This document shows, piece by piece, positions 44,500-45,562 of a stretch of DNA of 45,562 bases. Source of the DNA: Pseudomonadota bacterium (GTDB lineage: Bacteria; Pseudomonadota; Gammaproteobacteria; Burkholderiales; Nitrosomonadaceae). A model generated the notes under the pieces. The model saw only the letters and a list, made by a program, of their open reading frames with translations. It searched no databases and was not told the DNA's origin. The stretch spans positions 1-45,562 of the forward strand of contig JAFEGA010000012.1 of assembly GCA_018240285.1 (NCBI GenBank). Direction: 5' to 3'. Position 1 is the stretch's first letter; the number at the start of each line of letters is the position of its first letter. The translations under genes were made by a program, and so were the position numbers.

Positions 44500-45084
44500 A
44501 TGGCTGAGATGCAAACAGCTGGTGGCGAATCTGATAATCAAGTAACACATCAATCGTCGATGATTGAGCAAGATGGTGTGTTATGTAATGCTGAAGCCGA
44601 TGAATACTTTATGAGTATCAAAGGAGAATTAAACCAGGTTGATCGGCTTGTAAGCGATGCGGTCAATAATTTGGTTATTAACTTTGGATATATCAGCAAG
44701 CTGACCAAATCACATCATGAAATGGTTCTGGCGATTGAGAAAATGGCGGCTCCAGAAGGGAGTAAACCTATACTGGAGTTGCTTGAGAAACAAATGGTTA
44801 TTGCAGACAAAATCGAGCAGGAACTCGAAATGGTGGTAACTTCGTTGCAGTTTGGTGATCTCGTAACGCAATTGCTAGCGCACACTTCCCGTCAAGTAGA
44901 AGCGCTAAATATTGAACTGCAACGCATAGAACGGCAGCGGGGTTGGAGAGAAAATGTTGGTAAGAACACGCTAGACACAATACATGAAGATGTCTCAAAA
45001 GCAGTGAATATGGCAAAAACTAAAAGTAAAAGAAAACCGGTTGTGCAGCAAGGTATGCAGATGGGTGATATTGAGCTGTTTTAG
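44500..45084 (+). CDS. Chemotaxis-associated coiled-coil protein, possibly CheZ-like
   Basis: 194 residues, hydrophilic and mostly helical. A central amphipathic helical region contains LEMVVTSLQFGDLVTQLLAH, a motif also found in chemotaxis-related proteins (LQFxDxVxQxL). After a basic segment (KSKRKPV) it ends with QMGDIELF, a short acidic/aromatic tail comparable in kind to the CheY-binding tail of CheZ. It is directly upstream of a cheY and behind a sigma-28 promoter. Likely a CheY partner (phosphatase or localising factor) in flagellar chemotaxis; I cannot name the family with certainty. AAGGAGAAAG supports the start. Confidence 0.65.
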   Translation: MAEMQTAGGESDNQVTHQSSMIEQDGVLCNAEADEYFMSIKGELNQVDRLVSDAVNNLVINFGYISKLTKSHHEMVLAIEKMAAPEGSKPILELLEKQMVIADKIEQELEMVVTSLQFGDLVTQLLAHTSRQVEALNIELQRIERQRGWRENVGKNTLDTIHEDVSKAVNMAKTKSKRKPVVQQGMQMGDIELF

Positions 45085-45100
45085 CACGCTTTCGCGTGCT
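45083..45100 (+). promoter_or_regulatory. Hairpin before cheY
   Basis: AGCACGC (45083-45089) and GCGTGCT (45094-45100) with a TTTC loop, starting at the stop codon of the preceding gene and followed by TTATC. A weak terminator or processing site that could set the relative amount of cheY mRNA. Confidence 0.45.
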
Positions 45101-45141
45101 TTATCAAACAAATTAACATATTGGCAATAGGAGTGAGATAA

Positions 45142-45507
45142 ATGGCTAAGACGATACTTGCAGTGGATGATTCTGCTTCCATCAGGCAGATGGTTACTTT
45201 TACGCTCAAGGGAGCTGGGTATGAAGTCATTCAAGCAGTAGATGGTCAAGATGCATTAGATAAAGCTAATTATCATCAGGTTAATTTAGTGCTGACTGAT
45301 ATTAATATGCCACGAATGGATGGGCTGAAATTGCTCGAACTGTTACGTAAATTGGCGCACTATAAAAATATTCCTATTTTGATACTGACGACTGAATCCG
45401 GACATGAGATTAAAGCAAAAGGTAGAGCGGCAGGCGCTACTGGCTGGCTAGTAAAGCCATTTGATCCGAAAAGGTTGCTAGAAGTAATCGGTAAAGTTAT
45501 TGGTTAA
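45142..45507 (+). CDS. cheY: CheY-like chemotaxis response regulator
   Basis: Single-domain receiver of 121 residues. Acidic pocket ILAVDDSASIRQM, phospho-acceptor Asp53 in LVLTDINMPRMDG, Thr in ILILTTES and Lys in WLVKPFDP are all intact. GGAG lies 9 bases before the ATG. Its sequence is of the type that opens chemotaxis operons with cheA, cheW and receptors downstream; the window ends 55 bases after the stop, so these cannot be seen. Confidence 0.92.
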   Translation: MAKTILAVDDSASIRQMVTFTLKGAGYEVIQAVDGQDALDKANYHQVNLVLTDINMPRMDGLKLLELLRKLAHYKNIPILILTTESGHEIKAKGRAAGATGWLVKPFDPKRLLEVIGKVIG

Positions 45508-45562
45508 ATACTTGTCTCCAAATGAATTAATAGGTTGCAAATCACTGCTGTCTCGTTAACGA

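Overview
The window looks like chromosomal DNA of a betaproteobacterial ammonia oxidiser of the Nitrosomonas type. The strongest evidence is a complete hydroxylamine-oxidation cluster at the left end: hao with eight CXXCH motifs and the P460 cross-linking tyrosine, haoB, cycA (cytochrome c554) and cycB (membrane cytochrome cM552). A SmbP-type histidine-rich periplasmic metal-binding protein, first known from Nitrosomonas, further right supports this. The species cannot be fixed from sequence reading alone.

Layout. 1-4.5 kb: hao-haoB-cycA-cycB, moving electrons from hydroxylamine oxidation towards the quinone pool and closed by a strong terminator. 4.5-5.3 kb: an unrecognised polytopic membrane protein. 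5.4-13 kb: the classic translation cluster thrS-infC-rpmI-rplT-pheS-pheT-ihfA-merR-like, then tRNA-Pro(GGG). 13.2-15.7 kb: surE-pcm-nlpD (no rpoS follows). 15.8-20.4 kb, minus strand: smbP, then nadA-clsB-sua5-HAD phosphatase running leftwards. 20.6-26.5 kb: lptC-lptA-lptB-rpoN-hpf-ptsN-hprK, then ubiX. 26.5-29 kb: mutY and 5-FTHF cyclo-ligase, rof, ynfA.

29-36 kb is a minus-strand late flagellar block reading fliC-flaG-fliD-fliS-fliT-fliK-flhX-ycgR, headed by a near-consensus sigma-28 promoter. 36.3-45.5 kb is a signalling block on the plus strand: a REC-PAS-histidine kinase with its NarL-type regulator, two related GGDEF diguanylate cyclases, a degenerate EAL-HDOD protein, a chemotaxis-associated coiled-coil protein and a CheY. 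Two of these transcription units carry sigma-28-like promoters, tying c-di-GMP signalling, chemotaxis and flagella together; YcgR is the expected c-di-GMP receptor acting on the motor.

The only mobile DNA is a decayed IS3-family element (40.49-41.77 kb) between the two GGDEF genes. It has intact terminal inverted repeats and an intact orfA, but an orfB with two nonsense codons, frameshifts and a lost catalytic Asp. It lies inside a second, outer pair of inverted repeats, so it appears to be nested in an older small element.

I did not find a clearly new multi-gene system (no CRISPR, phage, toxin-antitoxin or defence island). The most interesting signals are two strong consecutive hairpins with a T-rich tail at the hao/haoB junction, a very acidic C-terminal tail on cM552, a probable AUA start codon for infC, the unknown membrane protein beside the hao cluster, and the sigma-28-linked non-catalytic EAL-HDOD protein.
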